Below, in pieces: positions 33,025 to 41,053 of a DNA stretch of 64,000 nucleotides (positions are counted from its first letter, which is position 1; every line of letters begins with the position of its first letter). The notes beneath the pieces were generated by a model. The model was not told the origin of the DNA, made no database searches, and worked only from the letters and a program-made list of their open reading frames with translations. A program made the position numbers and the translations under genes. The DNA is from Clostridiales bacterium (lineage in GTDB: Bacteria; Acidobacteriota; Aminicenantia; Aminicenantales; UBA8522): the NCBI GenBank assembly GCA_029907205.1, contig JARYMI010000011.1, positions 17,483 through 81,482 on the forward strand. Reading direction: 5' to 3'.

Positions 33025-33798
33025 CTATAACCCAAAAAGGGCCTGGAGCATTACCGAGAAATCTGACCCGCCTTTGCGAGGATAAAAACCTCCTTCTACC
33101 TTGAGTTCGAATTTCTCACTTACCTCCAGGCCTGTGCCGATCAAGAGCCCAAACTGGCTCTTCGCCCTAATCTTCTTTTTTTCCGTCCCTTCGAGCGATT
33201 CCACGGTCTGGTCCAGGGAGAACGTTCCCCCCAGGTAATTATAACAGGGATAAATATATGGCTTGATTCCTTCCCAGCTTGTCAGCAGAAAAACAGGCCC
33301 GACAGCGGCTCTCATCCAGGAGGGGCTGGCTTCGATTGAGCCGGGCACAGCAAGTCCCGGGATGGTGAATTTTTTCTTAACACCCAGGCAGGCCATGAAT
33401 TGGCCGAGGGCATCGACCTCAAAACTGCTTCGGGAAAAAAGACTTTTTTCGACTTCAGCCCCGGCCACGAACCCGCTGAGGCCGCTTCCCTCAAAATCGA
33501 TAGAAAAAGGCAGCCGGCGGAAGACTAACTCCTTATAATCAGAAGAAGCGTAACCGAGGAGAACGGCAGCCGAGAATCCCGCCCCCAGGTTGTAGCCGAG
33601 GGCAAGGTTAACCAAATAGGCTTTTAGCCGGGGTTTCTCCCCTTCAACTTCAGAGCTGAGCGTCCTCGAGAAATACTCTGAACGCAGCCCCAGCTTGAAC
33701 GATTGAGATGGCAAACGAAACTGGCCTGAGGCAAGCTGCGTCAGGCCGAAAAAAACCACGAGAAAAAGCGTTGTCAGCCGATGAACATGCTTTGTCAT
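33025..33798 (-). CDS. Putative outer-membrane beta-barrel protein
   Basis: The ATG at 33798 has GAGAGG nine bases upstream; the frame is open to 33846 but that extension lacks a signal peptide. The 257-residue product has a signal peptide ending near QLASG. It then shows alternating hydrophobic/polar strands rich in Gly and aromatics (LGYNLGAGFSAAVLLGYASSDY; FGLLIGTGLEVSEKFELKVEGGFYP) and ends in LFGL. I recognise no named family. It lies between bamD and the S8 protease in one operon, so a role in the outer membrane is likely. Confidence 0.72.
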   Translation of the reverse strand: MTKHVHRLTTLFLVVFFGLTQLASGQFRLPSQSFKLGLRSEYFSRTLSSEVEGEKPRLKAYLVNLALGYNLGAGFSAAVLLGYASSDYKELVFRRLPFSIDFEGSGLSGFVAGAEVEKSLFSRSSFEVDALGQFMACLGVKKKFTIPGLAVPGSIEASPSWMRAAVGPVFLLTSWEGIKPYIYPCYNYLGGTFSLDQTVESLEGTEKKKIRAKSQFGLLIGTGLEVSEKFELKVEGGFYPRKGGSDFSVMLQALFGL

Positions 33799-33817
33799 CT
33801 GAACCTCTCTGCAGCCG

Positions 33818-34606
33818 TCATCCCTTATTCTTGTTGATTTCATCAAGTCTTTCCTTCGCTTTTTTGGCCAGCTTGCTCTCGGGGTAGTCTGAAATCAACT
33901 TGGTGAAGTAGGGGATGCTTTCCTCGATTTTTTTCCATTTATAATAAGAATCAGCCAGGCAAAAATAGACTTGATCCATCTTCGAAAAGTCAGGGTAATT
34001 GGTGAGAATCTCAAGCAAGCGGCTGGTCGCCGCTTTATAAGCGGAAGCTCTGTAGTAGTGCTCGCCGATGGCGAAATAATGAGCAGCCAGCCGCTCTTCG
34101 CACTCTTTGATTTTGTCCTGGGCCGGCTTTGCTTCCTGGCTCAAAGGGTAGTCGGTCACGACTCTCTTGAATTCTGCTAGGGCTTGATGGGTTTTTGTCT
34201 GGTCTCGACCGGGTTTCAGGGCTTTTTTGAAGAACGTCATGGCGATCTGATAGCGCGCGTAAGAGGCCGAAGGACTGTAAGGAAAGAGCTGGATGAATTC
34301 TCTGTACTCGGACGCGGCCAGGATCATGCTGCCCTCGTCTCCTTTGTTAAAATAAGAATCAGCGATGGCCAGTTTTGCCCTTTGAGCATAAAAGCTCTTC
34401 GGGAAGGAATCGATCACCTGCCGAAAATAAAGACGCGCTTTTTCCGGGTCTTTTTTCACGTGGTCCTGCCCGGCCTTAAAAAGGGCTTCATCGGATGAAG
34501 CGATTTCCGGAGCGATTTCAACGCTCTTTTTCTTGCAGCCCCAGAATGCCGGAAAGCAGAGGGATGCGAGGATGACGATCAGGATCAATTTTTTCAGGGC
34601 ATTCAT
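33818..34606 (-). CDS. bamD: BamD-like outer-membrane assembly lipoprotein
   Basis: The ATG at 34606 follows GAGGAAG; GTG 34624 is an alternative. The 262-residue product has a lipoprotein signal with lipobox AFWGC (Cys24) and then five or so TPR-type helical pairs. Examples are ARLYFRQVIDSFPKSFYAQRAKLAIADSYF and EESIPYFTKLISDYPESKLAKKAKERL. This is the YfiO/BamD pattern, the essential lipoprotein of the beta-barrel assembly machine facing the periplasm. TPR lipoproteins of the CpoB/YbgF type are a second possibility, but length and N-terminal position of the lipobox favour BamD. Confidence 0.85.
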   Translation of the reverse strand: MNALKKLILIVILASLCFPAFWGCKKKSVEIAPEIASSDEALFKAGQDHVKKDPEKARLYFRQVIDSFPKSFYAQRAKLAIADSYFNKGDEGSMILAASEYREFIQLFPYSPSASYARYQIAMTFFKKALKPGRDQTKTHQALAEFKRVVTDYPLSQEAKPAQDKIKECEERLAAHYFAIGEHYYRASAYKAATSRLLEILTNYPDFSKMDQVYFCLADSYYKWKKIEESIPYFTKLISDYPESKLAKKAKERLDEINKNKG

Positions 34607-34624
34607 GATCTTCCTCATTTGCAC

Positions 34625-35569
34625 CTAAAAACCATAGAGCCCGCGAACCCAGTTCCATTCTTCCCGAAGGCCATCTTCGATAGCCGTGCGGGGAGCATAA
34701 CCCAGCTCATCCTTGGATTTGGCGATATCGGCCAGAGTATGGAGGACATCTCCTTTCTGCTTTTCTTCCCGGACGACGGTCAGGTTTTTCCCGCAGATTG
34801 CCTCGAGAAGGGGGAGGAGGTTGTCCAGTCGTTCACGGTGACCCCCGCCGATATTATAAACCTCTCCCGGCCGGCCCCGCTCTGTGGCCTGGAAGCAGGC
34901 ATCGATGATGTCGTCAACATAGGTGAAATCCCTTGTCTGCGTTCCGTCGCCGTAAACGGTGATGGGCTTTCCTTCAGCGATGGCTTTAAAAAAACGGTGA
35001 AAAGCCATATCCGGCCTTTGTCCCGGGCCGTACACGGTGAAAAACCGCAGCGAGACAGCGGGGATCTCGTAGCTTTTATAATAGAGGAAACAGAGCTGTT
35101 CGGCGGCCAGTTTGGTGACTCCGTAAGGAGAAAGAGGCCTGACGATCGCGTTTTCGGACATCGGGAGAGTCGGCGTGAGCCCGTAGACGGACGAGGAGGA
35201 GGCGTAGATAAATTTTCTCAGGGACGCCGACTTGGCTTCCTCCAGGAGTCGTTGCGTAGCCCAGATGTTGTTCTGGATGTACACGGAAAAATGATCGCCC
35301 CAGCTTGTCCGCACGCCGGCTTGTGCGGCCAGATGGAAAACAACGTCGATGCCGCGAAGCGCTTTGCCGGGTTCGAGGTCGAGGATGTTACGCGGCCAGA
35401 AGGTAAAATTCTTATCGGTTACAAGCGACGCGACATTGCGTTCCTTGATCCATCGCGGGTAAAAATCGGTAAAGCAGTCCAGGCCGGTGACAACATGGCC
35501 GTTCGCGAGCAGCTGGCGGCTGAGGTGGGAGCCGATAAACCCGGCGGCGCCGGTGACGAGACAGTTCAT
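34625..35569 (-). CDS. NAD-dependent nucleotide-sugar epimerase/dehydratase
   Basis: The 314-residue extended SDR begins with the NAD-binding GAAGFIGSHL. It has the SSSSVYG catalytic-Ser region and the Tyr/Lys pair in YGVTK, followed by RFFTVYGPGQRPDMAF, which is typical of UDP-glucuronate or UDP-glucose 4-epimerases. It probably interconverts UDP-sugars for surface polysaccharide. The substrate cannot be set without alignment. It overlaps rpe by four bases and precedes bamD by 18 bp, so it belongs to the same envelope-linked operon. Confidence 0.87.
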   Translation of the reverse strand: MNCLVTGAAGFIGSHLSRQLLANGHVVTGLDCFTDFYPRWIKERNVASLVTDKNFTFWPRNILDLEPGKALRGIDVVFHLAAQAGVRTSWGDHFSVYIQNNIWATQRLLEEAKSASLRKFIYASSSSVYGLTPTLPMSENAIVRPLSPYGVTKLAAEQLCFLYYKSYEIPAVSLRFFTVYGPGQRPDMAFHRFFKAIAEGKPITVYGDGTQTRDFTYVDDIIDACFQATERGRPGEVYNIGGGHRERLDNLLPLLEAICGKNLTVVREEKQKGDVLHTLADIAKSKDELGYAPRTAIEDGLREEWNWVRGLYGF

Positions 35570-36234
35570 GGCCGGTTGTACCTCTGGATGATTTCCCGCA
35601 TCTGGGCGATGACACGGGGCGGGTCGGCCTCGCCGTAGATAGCCGCGCCGGCGACAAGGATTTCCGCTCCGTCTTTGAGGAGGCTTTCCATGTTGTCGAG
35701 GTTGACTCCGCCGTCGACTTCGATGGCGATGCTCAATTTTTGGCCGTTCGTCCAGTTCTTGAGATTCCGTATTTTCTGGTGGGTGGCTTCGACGAACTTC
35801 TGCCCGCCGAACCCGGGGTTGACAGACATGACGAGGACATACTCCACCTCCCTTATGATGTCGTTCATCAAGTGGATGGGTGTGGCCGGGTTTAGGGCCA
35901 GCCCGGCCTTTTTGTTGAGCTCCTTGATCAGGCTCACATCCCTGTGGAGGTGGTGCGAGGCCTCGACATGGATGGAAATCCAGTCTGCTCCCGCCTCGGC
36001 GAAAAGGGGGATGAAGAAGCCGGGGTTTTCTACCATTAAGTGAACGTCTAAAGGCAAGGAGGTCATCTTCTTGAGGGAAGAGACGACCTGAGGACCCAGC
36101 GTCAGGTTGGGGACAAAATGGCCGTCCATGATGTCAACGTGGACAAGGTCTGCTCCCGCTTCCTCGGCCATTTGGACAGCTTCTCCGAGTCTGGCAAAAT
36201 CCGCAGACAGGATGGATGGTGCAAGCTGAATCAT
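35566..36234 (-). CDS. rpe: Ribulose-phosphate 3-epimerase
   Basis: The 222-residue TIM barrel has LAPSILSADFARLGE at the N-terminus, the metal-site VHVDIMDGHFVPNLT, the HLMVENP segment, VMSVNPGFGGQKF and EVDGGVNLDN. These are the standard Rpe signatures with both catalytic Asp and metal His positions. It interconverts ribulose 5-phosphate and xylulose 5-phosphate in the pentose phosphate pathway. The ATGA overlap with the upstream PASTA gene links the two, an arrangement known from other bacteria near fmt and rsmB. Confidence 0.96.
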   Translation of the reverse strand: MIQLAPSILSADFARLGEAVQMAEEAGADLVHVDIMDGHFVPNLTLGPQVVSSLKKMTSLPLDVHLMVENPGFFIPLFAEAGADWISIHVEASHHLHRDVSLIKELNKKAGLALNPATPIHLMNDIIREVEYVLVMSVNPGFGGQKFVEATHQKIRNLKNWTNGQKLSIAIEVDGGVNLDNMESLLKDGAEILVAGAAIYGEADPPRVIAQMREIIQRYNRP

Positions 36235-36950
36235 CGGCTGACCTCTAGGGTGATCAAGTTTCTCTTTGCTATTCCGTAGCCCTGAGGGGGAAACTGTTTG
36301 ATGATGATACCCGCTTCGAGGCCCGGATAAAAGGCGTAACGGACATCGGCCACCTTGAACCCCAACGCCCCGAGCCTGGCGATCATGGCCTGGGCTTTTT
36401 TCCCGATCAGGTCGGGCATCAGGTATTTTTGTTCTCTTTCTCCCTGGCTGACGAGGAAGTTGATCGGCGTCAACCGCTTGATTTCTTGAGGTGAGGGCGG
36501 AGGGTCCTGGGCGATGATCCGGCCGGCAGCATACCGGTCGGTGTGAATCTGCGAGATCTTGCCTTTTTCGAGTCCCAGCTCAGCCAGGATTTTGGTGGCC
36601 GCTTCAAGGCTTCTTCCCTCCAGCTTGGGGATTTCGACCAGCTCACTGCCCCCGCTGAGCACGGTTTTGACGACCTTGTTTGTCCGGATCTTAGAGCCAG
36701 CCGAGGGTTCCTGGGAGATTATCCTCCCCCTTTCCCAGCGGTCGCTGAATTCAACTACTTTTTCCTGAAGAGAAAGATTTTTTCGGGCCAGCTCAGTCCT
36801 GGCCTCTGCCATCGTCTTCCCGGTTAAGTCTGGGACGGTGACCAATTCCCCTTTTGTGATTGTTCGGGAGGAAACGATAGCGCTGAGGAAAAAGACGATC
36901 AGAAAAAGAATCAGCGTTTGCCCGTATTTATAAAGAATTTTCGCCGGCAT
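36231..36950 (-). CDS. Membrane-anchored triple PASTA-domain protein
   Basis: The 239-residue protein has a short cytoplasmic N-terminus, one membrane helix (about residues 12-28) and three consecutive PASTA repeats outside. They begin near VTVPDLTGKTMAEA, VEIPKLEGRSLEAA and LMPDLIGKKAQAM. PASTA domains bind peptidoglycan or muropeptides. No Ser/Thr kinase or transpeptidase domain is attached, so it is a stand-alone sensor or scaffold. It heads the long operon that continues with rpe. Its promoter candidate is at 37002-37030. Confidence 0.9.
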   Translation of the reverse strand: MPAKILYKYGQTLILFLIVFFLSAIVSSRTITKGELVTVPDLTGKTMAEARTELARKNLSLQEKVVEFSDRWERGRIISQEPSAGSKIRTNKVVKTVLSGGSELVEIPKLEGRSLEAATKILAELGLEKGKISQIHTDRYAAGRIIAQDPPPSPQEIKRLTPINFLVSQGEREQKYLMPDLIGKKAQAMIARLGALGFKVADVRYAFYPGLEAGIIIKQFPPQGYGIAKRNLITLEVSR

Positions 36951-37001
36951 GTTTCCCGCACAACGTTTTCGAAGCTGTCTTTCTTAAGTTTTTTAAAATA
37001 C

Positions 37002-37030
37002 CATATAATCTGAACTAAGTAAACTCGCAA
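37002..37030 (-). promoter_or_regulatory. Putative promoter of the PASTA-rpe-bamD-recN operon
   Basis: Minus-strand TTGCGA (37025-37030) and TATATG (37002-37007) are 17 bp apart. Matches to consensus are moderate, but no better site is visible upstream. Confidence 0.35.
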
Positions 37031-37077
37031 ACCGTTACCCGAGTTTCGTTTCGAAGCCGCCGTGGCATGATTTTTAT

Positions 37078-37106
37078 TTGTATGGAAACGGCCATTTCTC
37101 TATAAT
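37078..37106 (+). promoter_or_regulatory. Putative promoter of the aldolase gene
   Basis: Perfect TATAAT (37101-37106) with a weak TTGTAT (37078-37083) at 17 bp spacing, 38 bp upstream of the ATG. Confidence 0.45.
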
Positions 37107-37144
37107 GACAACTGTCCGATGTGGATTGCGAGGAGAAAGGGAAG

Positions 37145-38176
37145 ATGAGTGAAGTCTCAGATTTTCGGAGCGATACTGTAACCAAACCGACGGAAAAAAT
37201 GCGGCGGGCCATGGCCGAAGCTGTGGTTGGAGACGATGTCCTCGGTGATGACCCCACCGTCCAGGAGCTCGAGCGGCTGGCAGCTGCGCTCATGGGAAAA
37301 GAAGCCGCGCTTTTCGTCCCTTCAGGGACGATGGGCAATTCAATCGCTGTCAAGGTTTGGACAAGAGAGCTGGACGAAGTCATCGTTGAAGCCAGGTCGC
37401 ACATCTACAATATGGAGTCCACGCATATGACTTTCATTTCCCGGGTCAGCCCGCGGCCGCTCTCCTCGCACCGTGGTGCCATGGACCCGGGGGAGGTCGA
37501 GCGGAATATCCGAAAGCCTTCAGTTCATATCCCTCGGACCTCGCTCGTCTGTGTGGAAAACACGCACAATAACTTGAGCGGGGCGGTTGTGCCGATCGAA
37601 AACATCAAAGCGATCAGGGAAATCACCCTGAGACACGGGATCAAGCTCCATCTTGACGGCGCCCGTATTTTCAACGCCAGCACGGCGAGCGGGATACCTG
37701 TGAAAGAGTACGCGGCCTTGGCCGATTCAGTGATGTTCTGTCTTTCCAAAGGACTCTCTGCCCCGGCCGGCTCCCTGCTCGTCGGCTCCAGGGAATTCAT
37801 CGACTACGGCCGGAGAGTCAGGAAAGCCCTGGGAGGGGGCCTGAGACAGGTCGGCGTCTTGGCTGCCCCCGGCATTGTGGCCTTGACAGAGATGACCGGG
37901 CGTCTCAAGGAAGACCACATCAGGGCCAAGAACTTAGCTTTAAGCATTGCCGGACTTCCCGGTATTAGGCTAAATCCAGAGGAAATCGAGACCAACATCG
38001 TCATTTTTGGGTTTGCTCATCCGAAGATCACCATCCCCGAGTTCTTAAGCCGGCTAAAGGAGAGGAGAGTGCTCGCTCTTGCAACGACGGGCGGGATCCG
38101 CTTCGTCACCCACAAGGATATCGATGACGAGGACATAGATAGGGCGTTGGCAGCTTTCAGCGAAATTCTTGGATAG
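37145..38176 (+). CDS. PLP-dependent threonine aldolase family enzyme
   Basis: The ATG at 37145 is preferred (GAGGAGAAAGGGAAG upstream) over one at 37121. The 343-residue protein is a fold-type I PLP enzyme with FRSDTVTKPTEKMRRAM at the N-terminus, GDDVLGDDPTV, LHLDGARIFNA (Asp that binds the pyridine nitrogen) and the PLP Lys202 in CLSKGLSAP. This pattern fits low-specificity L-threonine/L-allo-threonine aldolase, yielding glycine and acetaldehyde. Related GntG-type aldolases and beta-lyases cannot be excluded. It is a single gene convergent with the Fe-S oxidoreductase gene. Confidence 0.92.
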   Translation: MSEVSDFRSDTVTKPTEKMRRAMAEAVVGDDVLGDDPTVQELERLAAALMGKEAALFVPSGTMGNSIAVKVWTRELDEVIVEARSHIYNMESTHMTFISRVSPRPLSSHRGAMDPGEVERNIRKPSVHIPRTSLVCVENTHNNLSGAVVPIENIKAIREITLRHGIKLHLDGARIFNASTASGIPVKEYAALADSVMFCLSKGLSAPAGSLLVGSREFIDYGRRVRKALGGGLRQVGVLAAPGIVALTEMTGRLKEDHIRAKNLALSIAGLPGIRLNPEEIETNIVIFGFAHPKITIPEFLSRLKERRVLALATTGGIRFVTHKDIDDEDIDRALAAFSEILG

Positions 38177-38195
38177 TATCCTCCTCAGTCTCGCC

Positions 38196-40214
38196 TCACG
38201 ATTTCAGTGCCTCAGCGACAAGCTGGGCAATGTCTTTGACCAGGACGTCGGTTCTTTCTTTTTCCTTGAGCCCGTCCCTCAGCATGTTCAGGCAAAAGGG
38301 ACAGGACGTGGCCGCCATGGGCGTTCCCGACGCGAGGATTTCTTCTGTCCTCAGATGGTTGATTCTCCGGCCGAGGCTTTCTTCCGTCCACATCAACCCT
38401 CCGCCTGCCCCGCAGCAAAAGCTGTGCTCCCGGCTGTTCTTGAGCTCGGTAACTTTATTCCCGGCCAGACGGCTGAGGATGGACCTGGGTTCTCGAATAA
38501 TCCCGTTGTGCCGGCCAAAATAACAGGAATCATGGTAGGTTAGACCTGCGAGCTCGCTGCGTTTGACCTGGAGTCGGCCGTCTTTGATCAGCTGGTCTAA
38601 AAGAAGAACATGAGGGATAACCTCAATGTCGGCCAGCCTCTTTCTGTCCTCTTCAGAAAATGAGGCCATGAGGGTGAGAATCTGCGGATATTCATTCTTA
38701 AAGGTATTGAACCCGTGCGGACAGAAGGTGATGATTCTCCTGATGTCGTACTTGAGAAAGAGGGCCAGGTTTTCTCCGGCCAGCGTCTGGAAGAGATATT
38801 CATTCCCGAGCCTTCTGGCGGCATCGCCGCAGCATTTCTCCTCAGCGCCCAGGATGGCGAAATCAAGGCCTGCTTTCTTAAGGATCGTGACCATGGCCGC
38901 TGATATTTTTATGCCCTCTTCGTCGTAGGATCCCGCGCAGCCAACCCAGAGGAGATAATCGGCGGCCTTTTTCTCGGCGAGCAGAGGAACATCAAGCGAA
39001 GTCGCCCAGTCCGCTCGCTTGGCAAACCCGATCCCCCAGGGGTTAGAATTGGCCTCAATGTTGCGGAAGAACTGATTGAGCTCAGCAGGGAATCTGCTCT
39101 GCATCAGGACTTCGCTCTGCCTGATGCCGACGATCTTGCGGATGTGTTCAATATGGACAGGACAGACATGCTGACAGGCTCCGCACGTCGTGCAGGTCCA
39201 GATCTCGCCATCGGTGTAGATGCCGGGAAGAAGAGGCTCGAGCTCCTCGCGCTTCTTCCTGGGCAGCCGCTTTCCGTGGGCGAGGAGGTGCTTTTCTAGG
39301 TTGAAGAGGATCATCTTTGGAGAGAGGGGCTTCCCGCTCGCATAAGCCGGACAAGCGTCCTGGCAGCGGCCGCATTCCATGCAGGCAAAGGCATCCAGAA
39401 GGTCCTTCCAGGTCATATCTGTAACTTTCTCAAGGCCGAAGATTTCCGACTTTTCGATATCAATCGGCCGGAGCTCTCCGGTCGGGTGAGATGAACGGAG
39501 GAAGACATTGATGGGGCCGGTGAACATGTGGAAGTATTTGGAGTGGGGGACGTAGGCGATGAACACGAAAACGAGGAGGATGTGAACCCACCAGGAGAGA
39601 TGAAGGTGGGCGGATACGGCTTCCGCCGGCAAACCGAGACTATGAATCTTCTCAGCAAGAGCGGTTCCCAAGAAGGCCAGACGCGAGCTGGCTGGATGGG
39701 AGGCAATGGTGAAAGCTTCAAAATAGAGGTAGCTCAATGTGACGGCAACCAGCATGAAGTAAATGATGGCTGAATCGAGGGGAGTCGTGCGGTAGGCCTT
39801 GGGCCTGAGGAAGAAGCGGCGAACAACGAAAAACACGACGCCCACCAGCACGAGGACAGCGAACACATCGACAAGCAGGGAAAAAAAGAGGCCAAAGTTC
39901 GTGTCGCCGAAGAGATAGAATTCATCGATGAAGCCTTCGAGGGTGTGGTTAACGGTCATCGTGTCAAAAGTCAGCGCGCCGTAAAAAATAAAGACATGCA
40001 TCAAGCCGGTGAAAAGCCGCTCGTTTTTCAACGTGCATTTTTGGAGCAGGACTTGAGCCAGCGTTTCCTTGATTCTCCGGGCCACATCGCCCAGGCGCGG
40101 CTCTGGTCCGCCACGGCGGATAATCCTGAAGCGGAGGTAAACTGGCCATATGAAGGCGACAGACGTCGCGAGGATGATGAAGCTAAAGAGGACCTTTTCC
40201 CAGGCTGGAAGCAT
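38196..40214 (-). CDS. HdrD-like membrane iron-sulfur oxidoreductase, probable ETF:quinone oxidoreductase
   Basis: The ATG at 40214 has a strong AAAGGAGG; the frame extends to 40250 without a ribosome site. The 672-residue protein has about six N-terminal membrane helices like the nitrate reductase gamma subunit. Two 4Fe-4S motifs follow (CMECGRCQDACP and CTTCGACQHVCP), then two CCG domains (CCGDAARRLG and FCCGAGGGL). This is the layout of the DUF224/'EMO' proteins of Syntrophomonas and Geobacter, which take electrons from ETF to menaquinone. Here that role is inferred from architecture; no etfAB is adjacent. The upstream gene ends 11 bp away, so it is probably co-transcribed with two outer-membrane genes. 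Confidence 0.88.
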   Translation of the reverse strand: MLPAWEKVLFSFIILATSVAFIWPVYLRFRIIRRGGPEPRLGDVARRIKETLAQVLLQKCTLKNERLFTGLMHVFIFYGALTFDTMTVNHTLEGFIDEFYLFGDTNFGLFFSLLVDVFAVLVLVGVVFFVVRRFFLRPKAYRTTPLDSAIIYFMLVAVTLSYLYFEAFTIASHPASSRLAFLGTALAEKIHSLGLPAEAVSAHLHLSWWVHILLVFVFIAYVPHSKYFHMFTGPINVFLRSSHPTGELRPIDIEKSEIFGLEKVTDMTWKDLLDAFACMECGRCQDACPAYASGKPLSPKMILFNLEKHLLAHGKRLPRKKREELEPLLPGIYTDGEIWTCTTCGACQHVCPVHIEHIRKIVGIRQSEVLMQSRFPAELNQFFRNIEANSNPWGIGFAKRADWATSLDVPLLAEKKAADYLLWVGCAGSYDEEGIKISAAMVTILKKAGLDFAILGAEEKCCGDAARRLGNEYLFQTLAGENLALFLKYDIRRIITFCPHGFNTFKNEYPQILTLMASFSEEDRKRLADIEVIPHVLLLDQLIKDGRLQVKRSELAGLTYHDSCYFGRHNGIIREPRSILSRLAGNKVTELKNSREHSFCCGAGGGLMWTEESLGRRINHLRTEEILASGTPMAATSCPFCLNMLRDGLKEKERTDVLVKDIAQLVAEALKS

Positions 40215-40225
40215 GTTCCCTCCTT

Positions 40226-41053
40226 TCAGAACAGGATCGCCGCTCCCCACACCAGTTTATGAAATGATTGTTTGCGGCCGGCAACGCTTGTTTCCCGGTC
40301 TTTCCACCAGCTCGAGCCGGCTGAAAGCTCGATCCACTCTGCCAGGCGAAGGCGAAAAATCAGGTCGGCAAGCACCATCTGCCCCGAAGAGAAGACAGAA
40401 TCGGATTGGATGATGAGCTGGAAGCTCAGGCTGGCTCGCTCTCCGACGAGAGCCCCCAAGCGCAGCCCGTATTCTTGCTTGAGCTTGCTCCCTGAAAGGT
40501 CGAGATAGACTCTCTGGTTGGAGTGGTGAAAAAACCAGGTGAAAGGCTCGATCAGGAATGAGGACCCGTTGATGGGAAGGCTGAACCCGATATAATTTCG
40601 GTTGGTGTAGTACGGCTTTCCGTTGACATAGCTCGTATGATCCGAGTCATGGTCGGAATCGTGGCCGATGATCAAGGCAATGTGTTGGCTCAAGCTTTGG
40701 CGGAGCGAAAAATGCCAGTCGAACTTCGTCCTCTGCCGGCCATCGTCGTGGGTTACGAGCTGGGCGTGGAGGACCGTCGTTTCTGTCAGGAAAACGATGT
40801 TGTGGAACCCGAAAGTCCAGCGGTCGTCCTCGCCGCTGTGGTCGTTGTAGCTGGGGAAGTTTGAGGGAAACAGGGCGTGGCCGAAGAACTCCCCCAGGAG
40901 GTGAATCTTATGGTCGCCGGCCAGGGATGTTTTTTTCTCGTAAACTCGGTAGAGAAAAATCTCGTAGGCTGACAGGGTTTGGCGTCCTTCGACCATAAAG
41001 AGCAGCAAAATTATTAGTTTTCCTATCGGAATAATATACTTTTTAGAACTCAT
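40226..41053 (-). CDS. Putative outer-membrane beta-barrel with His/Asp-rich loop
   Basis: I do not recognise a named family. The 275-residue product has a signal peptide (about residues 1-29), alternating aromatic/hydrophobic strands throughout and a C-terminal VWGAAILF ending in Phe, all signs of an outer-membrane barrel. A striking short stretch GHDSDHDSDHTS could bind a metal ion. The ATG lies within the last 11 bp of the receptor gene, giving translational coupling, and its stop is 11 bp before the Fe-S oxidoreductase start. It may be an accessory porin or receptor partner. Confidence 0.75.
   Translation of the reverse strand: MSSKKYIIPIGKLIILLLFMVEGRQTLSAYEIFLYRVYEKKTSLAGDHKIHLLGEFFGHALFPSNFPSYNDHSGEDDRWTFGFHNIVFLTETTVLHAQLVTHDDGRQRTKFDWHFSLRQSLSQHIALIIGHDSDHDSDHTSYVNGKPYYTNRNYIGFSLPINGSSFLIEPFTWFFHHSNQRVYLDLSGSKLKQEYGLRLGALVGERASLSFQLIIQSDSVFSSGQMVLADLIFRLRLAEWIELSAGSSWWKDRETSVAGRKQSFHKLVWGAAILF

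Noticed and set aside
34619..35638. 339-codon plus-strand frame over the epimerase gene
   Set aside because: It is antisense to a well-recognised epimerase and rpe overlap, with no recognisable domain; a shadow.
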